Origin: Acidobacteriota bacterium
Lineage (GTDB): Bacteria > Acidobacteriota > Blastocatellia > Pyrinomonadales > Pyrinomonadaceae
DNA: 64,000 nt
Assembly: GCA_019639235.1 (NCBI GenBank)
Contig: JAHBSG010000004.1
Coordinates: 1-64,000, forward strand
Direction of reading: 5' to 3'
In this document: one piece after another, positions 52,411 through 61,696 of the stretch
Position numbering within the stretch: position 1 is the stretch's first letter
How the letters are laid out: every line of letters begins with the position of its first letter
Made by a program: the position numbers and the translations under genes
Notes under the pieces: generated by a model
What the model saw: the letters and a program-made list of their open reading frames with translations, nothing else
The model's database searches: none
What the model was told of the DNA's origin: nothing

Positions 52411-53937
52411 ATGTTAAAGATCCATTCGAAATTCGCATTCGTACTCCTGTTTAGTCTCTCTTTTGCAGCGGCGGTTGCCGGGCAGGAGCCGGAGACCGTT
52501 CGCGTTACGATCCTGCATTTGAACGACACTTACCAATTCACGCCTGTCGATGGCGGAAAGCGGGGCGGCCTTGCCCGCGTTATGACGCTTCGCAAAGAGG
52601 CCCTGAAAGACAATCCGAATACTCTGATGACGCTCGGCGGCGATACGCTTTCGCCTTCGGTCGAGACCCGAACCTATCGCGGCAAGCAGATGATCGATGC
52701 CTGGAACGCGGTCGGGCTCGACTACAGCGTGCTCGGCAACCACGAGTTCGACATCCGGACGAATGAAATACTTGACCGCATCAAGGAATCGCGGTTCACC
52801 TGGCTTGGTTCGAACGTCATCGACACAAAAACCGGCAAGATCTTCGCCGATATGCCGCCGTTCGTTATCCGCCAGATCGGCGGCGTCAAGATCGGATTCA
52901 TTGGCCTGCTGCTTCCGGAGACGAAAGAAACGTCTTCGATAGAGGAGCACCTTCAGGTGGCGGATTATTGCCAAACGGCGCAGGAGCTCATCCCGAAAAT
53001 GCGGGCCGCCGGTGCAAATACCATCATTGCAGTGACGCATCTTTTCATGGCACAGGACAAAAAGCTCGCGGCCTGCGCGCCCGGCATCGACCTGATACTC
53101 GGCGGGCACGAGCACACACTTCTGCAGTCATCGGCCGCCGGCGTGCCGATCTTTAAAATGTGGGCCGATGCTCGAGAGGTCGGCAAATTCGACCTATTCA
53201 TCGACAAAAAGACGGGCAAGCTTGCGAGCATGGATTGGCGAGTCATTCCGGTTACGGACCAGATCGCCGACGCTCCCGAATTCGCTCCCGTGATCGCCAA
53301 GTATAAAGATCTTCTCGACCAGCTTGAGGTGCGGATCGGTGCGACCTCGGTCCCGCTCGATGCGCTCTCCTATTCGGTGAGGAACAAAGAAACCGACATC
53401 GGGAATTTCATCGCCGATGCTTATCGCAATGCGGTCGGTGCCGATATCGGCTTTGTAAATGGCGGTTCGATCCGGGCGGATCTTTCTTACAACCCCGGGC
53501 CGCTAACGAAACGCGACGTGCTCTCGATGCTGCCCTTCAACAATCCGATCGTGAAGGTCGAGGTTACGGGGAAGATGTTGATGTCGATCCTTGAACACGG
53601 CGTTGCCCGCTCGGCCGAAGACAGCGAGCCCGGACGTTTCCCGCAGGTCTCGGGGCTTAAGTTCACCTTTGACGCGGGCAAACTGCCCGGCCAGCGTGTT
53701 ATAGACGCGACCGTTGGCGGAAAGCGGGTCGTGGACGATGCCGTCTATACCATCGCGACCTCGGACTTTCTCGTCTCGCGGTCCGGCGATGGCTACACGA
53801 TGTTCAAAGAAGCGAAAGTACTGCTCGCCGCGGACAAGGCACCAAAAGATTCCGAGGTTTTCGAAAAGGCGATAAAGGACTCCCCGAACGCGACCATCTC
53901 GCCGAAGGTCGAGGGTCGGATAACTAGATTGAACTAA
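52411..53937 (+). CDS. Exported 5'-nucleotidase/UshA-like metallophosphatase
   Basis: 508 residues from ATG 52411 (MLKIHSKFAFVLLFSLSFAA), a signal peptide ending GQEP. The calcineurin-like metal site is TILHLNDTYQF, LGGDTLSPS, VLGNHEFDI, TIIAVTHLF and LGGHEHTLL. The C-terminal substrate domain has NKETDIGNFIADAYRNAVGA and FVNGGSIRADL, matching the UshA group. It hydrolyses nucleotides or UDP-sugars outside the cytoplasm. The 35 extra codons in a longer reading are low complexity and excluded. Confidence 0.93.
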   Translation: MLKIHSKFAFVLLFSLSFAAAVAGQEPETVRVTILHLNDTYQFTPVDGGKRGGLARVMTLRKEALKDNPNTLMTLGGDTLSPSVETRTYRGKQMIDAWNAVGLDYSVLGNHEFDIRTNEILDRIKESRFTWLGSNVIDTKTGKIFADMPPFVIRQIGGVKIGFIGLLLPETKETSSIEEHLQVADYCQTAQELIPKMRAAGANTIIAVTHLFMAQDKKLAACAPGIDLILGGHEHTLLQSSAAGVPIFKMWADAREVGKFDLFIDKKTGKLASMDWRVIPVTDQIADAPEFAPVIAKYKDLLDQLEVRIGATSVPLDALSYSVRNKETDIGNFIADAYRNAVGADIGFVNGGSIRADLSYNPGPLTKRDVLSMLPFNNPIVKVEVTGKMLMSILEHGVARSAEDSEPGRFPQVSGLKFTFDAGKLPGQRVIDATVGGKRVVDDAVYTIATSDFLVSRSGDGYTMFKEAKVLLAADKAPKDSEVFEKAIKDSPNATISPKVEGRITRLN

Positions 53938-53940
53938 GAA

Positions 53941-54018
53941 TACTGGAAGACCGAAACTGATAGCTCGGAACTGAGTTTTATAACAGTTGTTAGTTTCGAG
54001 TTTTCAGTTTCCAGTTTC
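53941..54018. repeat. Imperfect inverted repeat (AACTGG/CAGTTT family)
   Basis: The left half (53941-53976) carries CTGGAAGACCGAAACTGATA and the right half (53984-54018) carries GTTTTCAGTTTCCAGTTTCG. They are imperfect reverse complements built from the word GAAACTGG. The repeat lies between the convergent 5'-nucleotidase and hemW, where it can serve as a shared terminator. Confidence 0.65.
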
Positions 54019-54021
54019 GCC

Positions 54022-55248
54022 TCAGATAAGTTCGACAAAAACTTCGTTAGAGTACAACATTCCTTTTCGGGTCAGTCGAAGGTGGCCTTCTGAGATCTCC
54101 ACCAGGCCACTTTCGTTTAACCTGGAGATGCTTTCCATCAAAACGGATCCAAACCGGTTGACATATGCAGATACACTAATGCCCTGGTTCATGCGAAGGC
54201 CGAGGAAGGCGAATTCCGATGCGAGGTTGATGGTTTCGCGGTAGGTCTCGGCGGATCCGGTGCGTTCGATCATTTCGACGTATCTGGCCGTGTCGCGTTC
54301 GTTAGCATAACGCTCGCGGCCGTCGAATGAATGGGCTGAGACGCCAAAGCCGACGACCGGTTCGAGCCGCCAGTATTTTGTGTTGTGGCGAGATTCAAAT
54401 CCGGGCTTGGCAAAGTTCGAGATCTCGTACTGCTCGTAGCCCGCGGCGGCGAGCCGGTCGAGCATCATCTCGTACATCTCGGCGGCGAGTTCGTCTTCGA
54501 TCGGCGTCCGGCGGCCGCTGCGGACCTGCTCGGCGAGCGGAGTCGATTCGTGAATTTCGAGCAGATAAAGCGAAAGGTGCTCGGGCTCCATCGCTATCGC
54601 TTCATCAAGATTTCGCGACCAATCCTCGACCGTTTGTCCCGGCAATCCGGCGATCAGGTCAAAGCTGATGTTCGCGAAGCCCGACTCGCGGAGCATCCGG
54701 TAGGTTTGCCGTGCGTCGTTCGCATCGTGCCCGCGGGCAAGCAGCTTGAGGTCGCGTTCGTTGAAGGTCTGGACGCCGAAACTCGCCCGGTTGATGCCGA
54801 GCCTTTTGTAAGCATCGAGCTTCTCCAGCGTTACCGTCGCCGGGTTCATTTCCATCGTGATCTCGGCCGATTCAGCCACAGAGTACACCGAGGTCACAGC
54901 GTTTAGAACTCTCTCTATCTGTTCGGGTTCGAGCAGCGAAGGCGTGCCGCCGCCGAAGTAGATGGTGTCGATGGGTTTAACGTAAGACGGAGAGACACTG
55001 AGACGCGGGGACACGGGGATTACTGCCGTAACGTTCTCCGCGTCGCCGCGTCCCTCTCTCTCCGCGTCTTTCTCTCTGTTCGCTAACGAACGCGGTTCCG
55101 TCCGGATCTCGCGGCAAAGCGCGTCGACGTACCGCTCGACGGCACCCGAGTCGCGATAAACGTCCGTCGCGAAGTCGCAGTACGAACACCGCGACTTGCA
55201 GAAAGGTATATGAAGATAGAGACCAGGTTTACTGCTTTGGTTGGCCAA
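54022..55248 (-). CDS. hemW: HemW-like radical SAM protein (heme chaperone family)
   Basis: 408 residues. Radical SAM cluster CKSRCSYCDF (CxxxCxxC) near residue 17; GGGTPSLL and the SAM-binding segments MEMNPATVTLEKL, SFGVQTF and ISFDLIAGLPGQT follow. YEISNFAKPGFESRHNTKYW, common to HemW, is intact, and the C-terminal HemN-type helical region is present. Residues about 53-91 (REKDAEREGRGDAENVTAVI and PVSPRLSVSPS) are an unusual insert encoded by a repeat. Its start overlaps the end of the upstream secreted-protein gene by 20 bp. Confidence 0.9.
   Translation of the reverse strand: MANQSSKPGLYLHIPFCKSRCSYCDFATDVYRDSGAVERYVDALCREIRTEPRSLANREKDAEREGRGDAENVTAVIPVSPRLSVSPSYVKPIDTIYFGGGTPSLLEPEQIERVLNAVTSVYSVAESAEITMEMNPATVTLEKLDAYKRLGINRASFGVQTFNERDLKLLARGHDANDARQTYRMLRESGFANISFDLIAGLPGQTVEDWSRNLDEAIAMEPEHLSLYLLEIHESTPLAEQVRSGRRTPIEDELAAEMYEMMLDRLAAAGYEQYEISNFAKPGFESRHNTKYWRLEPVVGFGVSAHSFDGRERYANERDTARYVEMIERTGSAETYRETINLASEFAFLGLRMNQGISVSAYVNRFGSVLMESISRLNESGLVEISEGHLRLTRKGMLYSNEVFVELI
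54985..55070. repeat. GACGCGGA-type inverted repeat inside hemW coding sequence
   Basis: Left arm GGAGAGACACTGAGACGCGG then GGACACGGGGA (54985-55017), right arm near CTCCGCGTCGCCGCGTCCCT (55037-55060) and CTCTCCGCGTC. The arms are approximate reverse complements of GACGCGGxGACGCGGAG words. It encodes about 35 residues between YVDALCREIR and IDTIYFGGG in HemW, a spot where related proteins have a much shorter loop. Confidence 0.72.
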
Positions 55249-56044
55249 TTTTGCGAAACGCCTCGGTCGTCATTAGGTACTTAATACTGCCGTCGATCGC
55301 GATCACGTAGACAAATTTCTGTGTGACGACCATCTCCGGCACGCTAGGCTTCCTCGCTAGCACGTGAAAAACGTCAGTGTCCTCTGGAACGTCGTCCAAC
55401 ACCGCAGTGTGAAAGCCCGTTTCCACTTTTGCACCTTCCGGAACTGAAAACTCGATGATCGACCGGTGCAGTTGGCGTGTTTCCAGCAGTTTCTCGCCAT
55501 CGGATGAGACAAGGAACCTTACGTCCCCGCCGAGCGGGAATACACCCAACCGAGTTTGTGCGGGCATATAGTAAACAAAAATGTTCCCTTTCTCCGCCGG
55601 CAATACGGCGACATTGTAAGGGCGGTTCTCCGCCGGTTCAAAGCTCGCTTTTGTAAGCTCGATCGCTTTTGCAGCATTGAGAAAATATCCGGAGAGTTCT
55701 TTCGGCTTTTCGAAACGAGTGACCTTGAACTCGGTCGGAGAAGACTGTTGTGTAGCTTCGAAAGCAACGAGATATTTGTTCCTCGCGTCGTTCAACCTCC
55801 CATAAACGACCGTCCATTTATCGCCGCTTCGCCCGGCGACATATCCCCGAACATTCGTCAATTCCGGATCCACCTCTCGAACGGCGTCTGTGGAGTGCCA
55901 CGCTGCTTGGTCATAGGAGAACAACTCCTTGCCGCGAGCCGTTATTTCAGCAAGTTCCTTTTCGCTTGCTGGAACCGTCCTTTGAGCGAGGGAAATCGAG
56001 CAAGATAAAAAGACAACTAACGCGATGAAGAAGAATCTTTGCAT
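55229..56044 (-). CDS. Secreted protein of unknown function
   Basis: 271 residues. Signal peptide MQRFFFIALVVFLSCSISLA with AQRT cleavage. It is mostly beta with repeated aromatic strands (DKWTVVYGRLNDARNKYLVA, FVYYMPAQTRLGVFPLGGDV) and a conserved-looking EFSVPEGAKVETGFHTAVLD. No family is recognised. It is upstream of hemW (20-bp overlap) and downstream of the AbgT transporter; all three are on the minus strand and may form one unit. Confidence 0.75.
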   Translation of the reverse strand: MQRFFFIALVVFLSCSISLAQRTVPASEKELAEITARGKELFSYDQAAWHSTDAVREVDPELTNVRGYVAGRSGDKWTVVYGRLNDARNKYLVAFEATQQSSPTEFKVTRFEKPKELSGYFLNAAKAIELTKASFEPAENRPYNVAVLPAEKGNIFVYYMPAQTRLGVFPLGGDVRFLVSSDGEKLLETRQLHRSIIEFSVPEGAKVETGFHTAVLDDVPEDTDVFHVLARKPSVPEMVVTQKFVYVIAIDGSIKYLMTTEAFRKIGQPKQ

Positions 56045-56062
56045 AACAAAATCCCCAAAATA

Positions 56063-57628
56063 TTACTGCGGTGCCGCTTCGAACTGGTAGAAGATCTCGG
56101 CGCCGGGGCCGAGCGGGAGTTCGAGTAGGTACCAGGCGACGAGGAAAAGCGTCCAGCCGATAAAGAAGACGATCGAGTATGGGATCATCAGCGACATTAT
56201 GGTGCCAATGCCCGCCTTCGGGTCGTACTTCTGTGCAAATGCGACGATCAGCGGAAAGTAGGACATCAGCGGCGTGATGATGTTGCAGACGCTGTCGCCG
56301 ACACGGTAGCAAGCCTGCGTCAGCTCGGGCGAATAGCCAAGCAACATCAGCATCGGGACAAAGACCGGAGCCATCACGGCCCATTTCGCCGAGGCGGAGC
56401 CGATGAAAAGATCGAGCACGATCGAGAGAATGACGAACGAGATGATGAGCGTGATGCCGCCAAGCTCAAGCGAACGAAGCACCTCGGCACCTTCAACGGC
56501 AAGGATCAGCCCGAGGTTCGACCAATTGAAAAAGGCAACGAACTGCGCCGCGAAGAACGCTAGCACAAGGTAAACCGACATCGTCCGCATGCCGCCTTCC
56601 ATCGCGTGGACAACGTCGTCGATCTTTTTGAAGCTCTTCGACGCAAAACCGTAAACCACACCGAAAAGAACGCCGCCGAAAAAGACGATGGCGATAATGC
56701 CTGTAAGGAACGGCGAGCGGATCAGGCTGCCGGTCTTCGCGTCGCGGAGGAAGCCGTCATCGGGTATCGTTCCCCAAAGTATCAACCCGACGAAAACGAC
56801 GGCGGCGATGCCGGTGTAAAGCAGCCCTCGCTTTTCATCCGCATTTAGCCGTTCGAGCTTATCGGCAACAACGTCGCCCTTGTATTCGCCAAGCCGGGGC
56901 ACGACCACCTTTTCGGTTATCCATGTCCCGAGCACGGTCACCAGAACGGTCGAGGCGGCAAGGAAATAGTAATTCGCCGCCGGCGTTACGATGTAGGCAG
57001 CGTCAAGGATCCGTGCCGCTTCCTGCGTCAGCCCCGCAAGCAAAGCATCGGTCGGGGCAAGCAGTAGATTCGCCGAGAAGCCGCCCGAAACCCCGGCAAA
57101 TGCCGCGGCGAGCCCCGCAAGCGGATGTCGCCCGACAGCGAGAAACATCAATGCCGCGAGCGGGATCAGCACAACGTAGCCAATGTCGCTCGCCATGTTC
57201 GAGATAACGCCCGCAAAGACGACCACCGCCGTCAGAAGCCGCTTCGGCGAGTTCATCACCAGCACACGCAGCACCGCGCCGATGAGCCCACTCGCTTCGG
57301 CGACCGTAATGCCGAGTATGCCGACGAGCACAACGCCAAGCGGAGCAAAGCCCGTGAAGTTCGTTATCAGGCCCGTGAGTATCCGGTGAAGGCCATCGAC
57401 CGTTAAGAGATTGACGGCCTTTATCGTCTCTTTCGTTCCCGGATGGACGACCGAAACATCGGCCCACGAGACGACCGCCGAAAGCACAAGGGCGAGCACC
57501 GCGAGAATAAAGAAAAGGAACGCGGGGTTTGGGATCTTGTTCCCGATCCGTTCAATGCGGTCGAGAATGCGGAAATAAAATGTGTCCGGCCGGGCGTCGG
57601 CGGGCGGTTCGATCTGAGAATTCTCCAT
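56063..57628 (-). CDS. AbgT-family transporter (p-aminobenzoyl-glutamate type)
   Basis: 521 residues with about 12 membrane helices. Family blocks: [80 protein letters not shown] and [20 protein letters not shown]. The AbgT family moves p-aminobenzoyl-glutamate or antifolate-type drugs with protons. No partner peptidase (abgA/abgB) is close. It is followed by a secreted protein on the same strand. Start at 57628 ([14 protein letters not shown]) fits. Confidence 0.93.
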   Translation of the reverse strand: MENSQIEPPADARPDTFYFRILDRIERIGNKIPNPAFLFFILAVLALVLSAVVSWADVSVVHPGTKETIKAVNLLTVDGLHRILTGLITNFTGFAPLGVVLVGILGITVAEASGLIGAVLRVLVMNSPKRLLTAVVVFAGVISNMASDIGYVVLIPLAALMFLAVGRHPLAGLAAAFAGVSGGFSANLLLAPTDALLAGLTQEAARILDAAYIVTPAANYYFLAASTVLVTVLGTWITEKVVVPRLGEYKGDVVADKLERLNADEKRGLLYTGIAAVVFVGLILWGTIPDDGFLRDAKTGSLIRSPFLTGIIAIVFFGGVLFGVVYGFASKSFKKIDDVVHAMEGGMRTMSVYLVLAFFAAQFVAFFNWSNLGLILAVEGAEVLRSLELGGITLIISFVILSIVLDLFIGSASAKWAVMAPVFVPMLMLLGYSPELTQACYRVGDSVCNIITPLMSYFPLIVAFAQKYDPKAGIGTIMSLMIPYSIVFFIGWTLFLVAWYLLELPLGPGAEIFYQFEAAPQ

Positions 57629-57664
57629 GGTCAGCTCATGCCCGGCAGGTTTCCGGACTCAGGT

Positions 57665-59929
57665 TCAGCTAAGTTCGTGTTCAAGCGCCGATTCCCAGAT
57701 GGCCTCGAGTTCGGCGACGGGAGAGGAGACGGTACTTTGGCCGTCAAGAGAGATATTCAGAACATCATCGCGCACCGTGCCGATGACCGCAAAGGGAAGT
57801 CCGGCGGCGAGTTCGCGAACCCGGTCTAGATTCTCGGGGGCAAAGCTGATAACGACCCGCGTCGGCGACTCGGCAAATAGCGCGGCCTCGGCTGAAAGTC
57901 CGTTCGTTTCAAGCTCGATCTCGGCCCCGTGCGCCTCGCGGCCGAGCGACGAAAAGCACGATTCGGCGATCGCAACCGCCAGCCCACCCTCCGAGCAATC
58001 ATGAGCTGAGGAAAGCAGCATCGCGTCCGCCATTGCGATCAGGGCGTCCTGCAGCTTTCGCTCAAGGCCGAGGTCGATCCGCGGCAGGCGGCCCGAGGCG
58101 ATCATATCGGCGGTCGAAACCTCGACGATGGTAGCGGCAAATTCGCTTACGGAAAGATCGTCGCCGGTCGAGCCAAGAAGCGCGATCGCATCGCCGTCAT
58201 TCTTAAAACCCTGCGTGATTACCTTGCGAATGTCTTCGATCAGCCCGACCATGCCGATCGTCGGCGTCGGCAAGATGCCCTTGCCGTCGGTTTCGTTATA
58301 AAAGGAAACGTTGCCGGAGACGACCGGCGTTTCAAACGCCTCGCAGGCCTCGGCCATTCCGTCGATGACGTCCGAGAAGGAACGCATCACCTCGGGTCGC
58401 TCGGGCGAGGCGAAGTTGAGGCAGTTCGTTACCGCGATCGGCCGGGCGCCGACGCAGGCGACGTTGCGAGCCGCCTCGGCGACGGCATGCTTTGCGCCTT
58501 CGAGAGCATCGACGGCGACAAGCCGGCCGGGGCCGTCAAGGCACATCGCGATCGCCCGGCGGGTTTCCTTTACGCGGATAACGGCCGCATCGGCACCCGG
58601 CAGAACCGCCGTGTTCGTCCGCACCATCGAATCGTATTGCTCATAGACCCAGTGCTTTGAGGCGATGTTCGGCGAAGCTAGGAGCTGTTTCAGAGACGCG
58701 GCGACGTCCTGACGCGGTGACGCGGAGATGGGAAGCGCACCGTGTCTCTCGTTCTCCGTGTGCCCGTGTCGCACCGACTCGGCCATCGGCCGTTCATATT
58801 TCGGCGCTTCGTCGGTAAGTGCCATCACCGGAAGGTCGGCCGCGACCTCGCCGTTGTGGATGATCTTAAGGCGGTCGCCCTCGACCACCTTGCCGATGAC
58901 GACCGCGTCGAGGTCCCATTTATTGAAGATCTCGACGACCTCTTTCTCGCGGCCCTTGCGAGCGACGATGAGCATCCGCTCCTGCGATTCGGAAAGCATC
59001 ATCTCGTAGGCCGTCATTCCGGTCTCGCGTTGCGGAACGAGCGTCAGGTCGAGTTCGAGTCCGGTGCCGGCACGTGCGGCCATCTCGACCGAACTGCTCG
59101 TCAAGCCCGCGGCTCCCATATCCTGAATACCCTCGATCGCCCCAGACCGCATTGCCTCTAGGCAGGCTTCGAGCAGAAGCTTTTCAAGGAAAGGATCGCC
59201 GACCTGGACGGTCGGGCGCTTTTCGAGCGCCTCGTCGTCAAACTCGGCCGAGGCCATCGTCGCTCCATGTATACCGTCGCGGCCTGTCTTCGCACCGACG
59301 TACATCACCGGGTTGCCGATGCCTGACGCCTTTCCGAAAAAGATCTGGTCCTTACGGACAATGCCGAGTGCGAAGGCATTTACGAGCGGATTAAGCGAAT
59401 AGCTTTCGTCAAAGACGACCTCGCCGCCGATGGTCGGCACACCAAAGCAGTTGCCATAATGGCCGATGCCCTCGACGCAGCCTTTGAGTATCGAGCGATT
59501 GCGGTTCCCGTGGTTAGGGTGATCGAGCGGGCCGAAGCGGAGCGAGTTCATTGCAGCCACGGGCCGGGCACCCATTGTAAACACATCGCGAAGAATGCCG
59601 CCGACACCGGTCGCTGCTCCCTGAAAGGGCTCTATAAACGAAGGATGGTTGTGCGACTCGACCTTGAAGGCAACACACCAGTCGTCGCCGATATCGACGA
59701 CGCCGGCATTCTCGCCCGGCGGGACGATCACACGCGGGCCGCGGGTCGGGAGCCGCTTCAGATGCACTCGCGAAGATTTGTACGAACAATGTTCCGACCA
59801 CATCACACTGAAAACGCCGAGCTCGGTCAGGTTCGGCTCGCGGCCCATTATGTTGACGATCTTTTCGTACTCGGCGGGTGAAAGCCCGTGCTGCTCGACG
59901 ATCTCCGGCGTGATGGCTGCTTCGTTCAT
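57665..59929 (-). CDS. purL: Phosphoribosylformylglycinamidine synthase subunit II
   Basis: 754 residues. Small-type PurL, which makes FGAM from FGAR with ATP and ammonia from PurQ. Landmarks: [10 protein letters not shown] near residue 46, [54 protein letters not shown]-type [20 protein letters not shown], and in the second half [20 protein letters not shown] and [15 protein letters not shown]. Residues about 385-415 are an extra segment encoded by a GACGCGG-type repeat. The first 63 codons plus promoter are duplicated at 61361-61615. purS and purQ are not in the window. Confidence 0.95.
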   Translation of the reverse strand: MNEAAITPEIVEQHGLSPAEYEKIVNIMGREPNLTELGVFSVMWSEHCSYKSSRVHLKRLPTRGPRVIVPPGENAGVVDIGDDWCVAFKVESHNHPSFIEPFQGAATGVGGILRDVFTMGARPVAAMNSLRFGPLDHPNHGNRNRSILKGCVEGIGHYGNCFGVPTIGGEVVFDESYSLNPLVNAFALGIVRKDQIFFGKASGIGNPVMYVGAKTGRDGIHGATMASAEFDDEALEKRPTVQVGDPFLEKLLLEACLEAMRSGAIEGIQDMGAAGLTSSSVEMAARAGTGLELDLTLVPQRETGMTAYEMMLSESQERMLIVARKGREKEVVEIFNKWDLDAVVIGKVVEGDRLKIIHNGEVAADLPVMALTDEAPKYERPMAESVRHGHTENERHGALPISASPRQDVAASLKQLLASPNIASKHWVYEQYDSMVRTNTAVLPGADAAVIRVKETRRAIAMCLDGPGRLVAVDALEGAKHAVAEAARNVACVGARPIAVTNCLNFASPERPEVMRSFSDVIDGMAEACEAFETPVVSGNVSFYNETDGKGILPTPTIGMVGLIEDIRKVITQGFKNDGDAIALLGSTGDDLSVSEFAATIVEVSTADMIASGRLPRIDLGLERKLQDALIAMADAMLLSSAHDCSEGGLAVAIAESCFSSLGREAHGAEIELETNGLSAEAALFAESPTRVVISFAPENLDRVRELAAGLPFAVIGTVRDDVLNISLDGQSTVSSPVAELEAIWESALEHELS
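58692..58773. repeat. GACGCGG-type inverted repeat inside purL coding sequence
   Basis: Left arm GACGCGGTGACGCGGAG (58711-58727) and right arm CTCCGTGTGCCCGTGTCGC (58754-58772) are near reverse complements, with ACGCGG against ACACGG giving G-T pairs. It encodes about 30 residues ([20 protein letters not shown] then PRQDVAASL) between PKYERPMAE and KQLLASPN. Related PurL proteins have a short, variable linker there. Confidence 0.72.
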
Positions 59930-60064
59930 CTTCGGTTAACTTCCTCGGGTAAAAACAAAACAGTCATATTACCCTGTCAGGCCCGAGATGTCGATTGAAT
60001 CCTACGCATCTCGATCTAAGAAACGAAGACTTTTGTGAATTCAAATGCGATGCAAAGAAAAACA

Positions 60065-60094
60065 TTGACAAAAAAAAAACAACAAAGGTAGAGT
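60065..60094 (+). promoter_or_regulatory. Promoter of the inserted two-gene operon
   Basis: TTGACA (60065-60070) and TAGAGT (60089-60094) are 18 bp apart in an A-rich stretch, with AAGGAG just upstream of the ATG at 60144. The A-rich context (nine A after the -35) differs from the surrounding GC-rich DNA. Confidence 0.6.
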
Positions 60095-60143
60095 TGAACT
60101 ACTGGTCGTTCAGTCAGTAAATCCCATAATCAAGGAGAAACCA

Positions 60144-61067
60144 ATGTCAGAGAAGAAAGTTTGGAGCCGACGCATTCTATGGGCCGCGGGGTATGCGGCT
60201 GTCTTCATCGCTGCTTTCGTTTACCTGAAATCGGACAGTTCCCGAGGCACGACACTCAACGAGGCATATAAACAAGAGATCAGGAACGCTCTGGCAGAGA
60301 TCGACTTTCCTTCAAGCAACAATCTGGCCGAGATCTCAACAGCAACTGCCGATCTCTCAGATTTCATGAACTACCGGGCAGGTATTCAAATCGATCAAGC
60401 AAACAAGAATTTGCTGAATACCACTGAGCAGGGGTTTTGGAATGATTCCAGGATCATCAATCTGCACGGATTAGCAGAAGCAATGACAGAGGTCGCTGTC
60501 GAGCGAATTCCGACATTATCGAACCTTGAAATAGCGGCAATTACGGAATCGCTTCGAGGATTTGATGCCCCTGGACTTCCGGTGGGATACGTGAATGCTC
60601 GTAATTATGTGCATCTTAGAGGCCGAGTCATGAACTCGATGTTGGCAACATCGTTCTCAACTGAATTGACGAACCTCAGGGACGGACAGATCGATAGTAA
60701 AGTCACTCAAAATCTGATTCGATTGGCTCTTGAGAATGAGATCGATAGAAAGATGAAGCTGATACGGGAAGCGGAACCAGCGTTCTTTGCAAATTCGACC
60801 GATATGTCGCCAATTCAGGCACTTTTCGTGGCGTACGCAGTAGCTACAGATGACACATTGGTCCATAACCAGGTCGGACTTAATGGTCGATTGACCGCTG
60901 TTCACCAGTCACTTGTTCAACTTCATGGCTCCTTCCCGAGTCCAAGCGGGCATAAAGCTTTTGGGGACAACGGATATCTGCAAAGCACTCCGGCAGCGCT
61001 TGCTCTCAGTGGCCCCAACGTGACCCTTCTAATTAACAAAATCAACGCAAAGGGGGTGACACAATGA
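60144..61067 (+). CDS. Membrane-anchored helical protein of unknown function
   Basis: 307 residues. One N-terminal membrane helix (RRILWAAGYAAVFIAAFVYL) after a short charged start, so the remainder probably faces outside the cytoplasm. The rest is helical and polar with repeated patterns (LAEIDFPSSNNLAEISTATA, LRDGQIDSKVTQNLIRLALE). I recognise no family. Base composition is lower in GC than neighbours, suggesting transfer. The gene overlaps the following lipoprotein gene by 4 bp (ATGA). It is cargo of the insert between the two purL ends. Confidence 0.75.
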   Translation: MSEKKVWSRRILWAAGYAAVFIAAFVYLKSDSSRGTTLNEAYKQEIRNALAEIDFPSSNNLAEISTATADLSDFMNYRAGIQIDQANKNLLNTTEQGFWNDSRIINLHGLAEAMTEVAVERIPTLSNLEIAAITESLRGFDAPGLPVGYVNARNYVHLRGRVMNSMLATSFSTELTNLRDGQIDSKVTQNLIRLALENEIDRKMKLIREAEPAFFANSTDMSPIQALFVAYAVATDDTLVHNQVGLNGRLTAVHQSLVQLHGSFPSPSGHKAFGDNGYLQSTPAALALSGPNVTLLINKINAKGVTQ

Positions 61068-61300
61068 AGACATATCGAAAACCAGTTGGACACGTTCTTG
61101 TTTTCGCTCTGATGTTCATTGTTGCTTGCGGCGATAGCCCGCCTCCAGGCAATGGGAACTGCAACTACACGGTTCCTCCAGGCTCGATAGTTCAAGTCAG
61201 TTCGCCTGGTGTTGACGCTACGACCCGATCTGATACGGCTACTGGTACTGTTTCTGCACCGTGTAATTCGACGATCGTTGTTTTGGCACAGTTCGCATAG
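61064..61300 (+). CDS. Small lipoprotein of unknown function
   Basis: 78 residues. The N-terminus MKTYRKPVGHVLVFALMFIV ends with an AC lipobox (FIVAC), and the following GDSPPPGNGN linker is typical of lipoproteins. The mature part is Ser/Thr-rich with Cys residues (NCNYTVPP and APCNST) that could pair. No family known. Its start overlaps the stop of the membrane protein as ATGA, so the two are coupled. It ends 56 bp before the purL remnant. Confidence 0.72.
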   Translation: MKTYRKPVGHVLVFALMFIVACGDSPPPGNGNCNYTVPPGSIVQVSSPGVDATTRSDTATGTVSAPCNSTIVVLAQFA

Positions 61301-61356
61301 ATTTTCCGTCGACTCGAGAGATTCCTGCATGGGCTGTTTGTTTTTGTCGCAATCGG

Positions 61357-61548
61357 CTAATGGGTCGGGAGGCGCTTGAAGTGGACGCGAGACGACTTGT
61401 AAGAACAATGCTCCGACCACATCACGCTGAAAACGCCGAGCTCGGTCAGGTTGGGCTCGCGGCCCATTATCGTGACGATCTTTTCGTACTCTGCGGGTGA
61501 AAGCCCGTGCTGCTCGACGATCACCGGCGTGATGGCTGCTTCGTTCAT
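61357..61548 (-). pseudogene. Truncated purL 5' end (63 codons)
   Basis: Reads [20 protein letters not shown] and continues through [10 protein letters not shown] to RLPTH, then stop. It matches PurL residues 1-62 ([20 protein letters not shown]) with a few changes. It lies 1.6 kb upstream of the true purL, in the same orientation. The copy is cut within the first domain and cannot be functional as PurL. It may still have a promoter. Confidence 0.9.
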
Positions 61549-61615
61549 CTTCGGTTAACTTCCTCGGGTAAAAACAAAACAGTCACATTACCCTGTCAGG
61601 CCGTAGATGTCGATT
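61361..61615. repeat. Direct duplicate of purL 5' end and upstream region
   Basis: This 255-bp segment matches 59742-59996 at a constant offset of 1619. By hand count 21 bases differ (about 92 percent identity). The last 70 bases, upstream of the ATG, are nearly unchanged. The unique DNA between (59997-61360) holds the membrane protein and lipoprotein genes. Confidence 0.9.
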
Positions 61616-61696
61616 TCTCAGACGCTTTGCCACAGAGAACACAGAGAATCTGTTCGGGCATCTCTCGATCGGCTCTGCGGCTTCTGCGGCAGATAT

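Noticed and set aside
54022-55248. Reading the hemW product as coproporphyrinogen oxidase HemN
   Set aside because: The lengthened helical end and KPGFESRHNTKYW block fit HemW, the heme chaperone group, better; the true substrate is not shown by sequence.
60095-60143. TetR-like operator near GTCGTTCAGTCAGT
   Set aside because: The two halves match only loosely as an inverted repeat and no regulator gene is adjacent.
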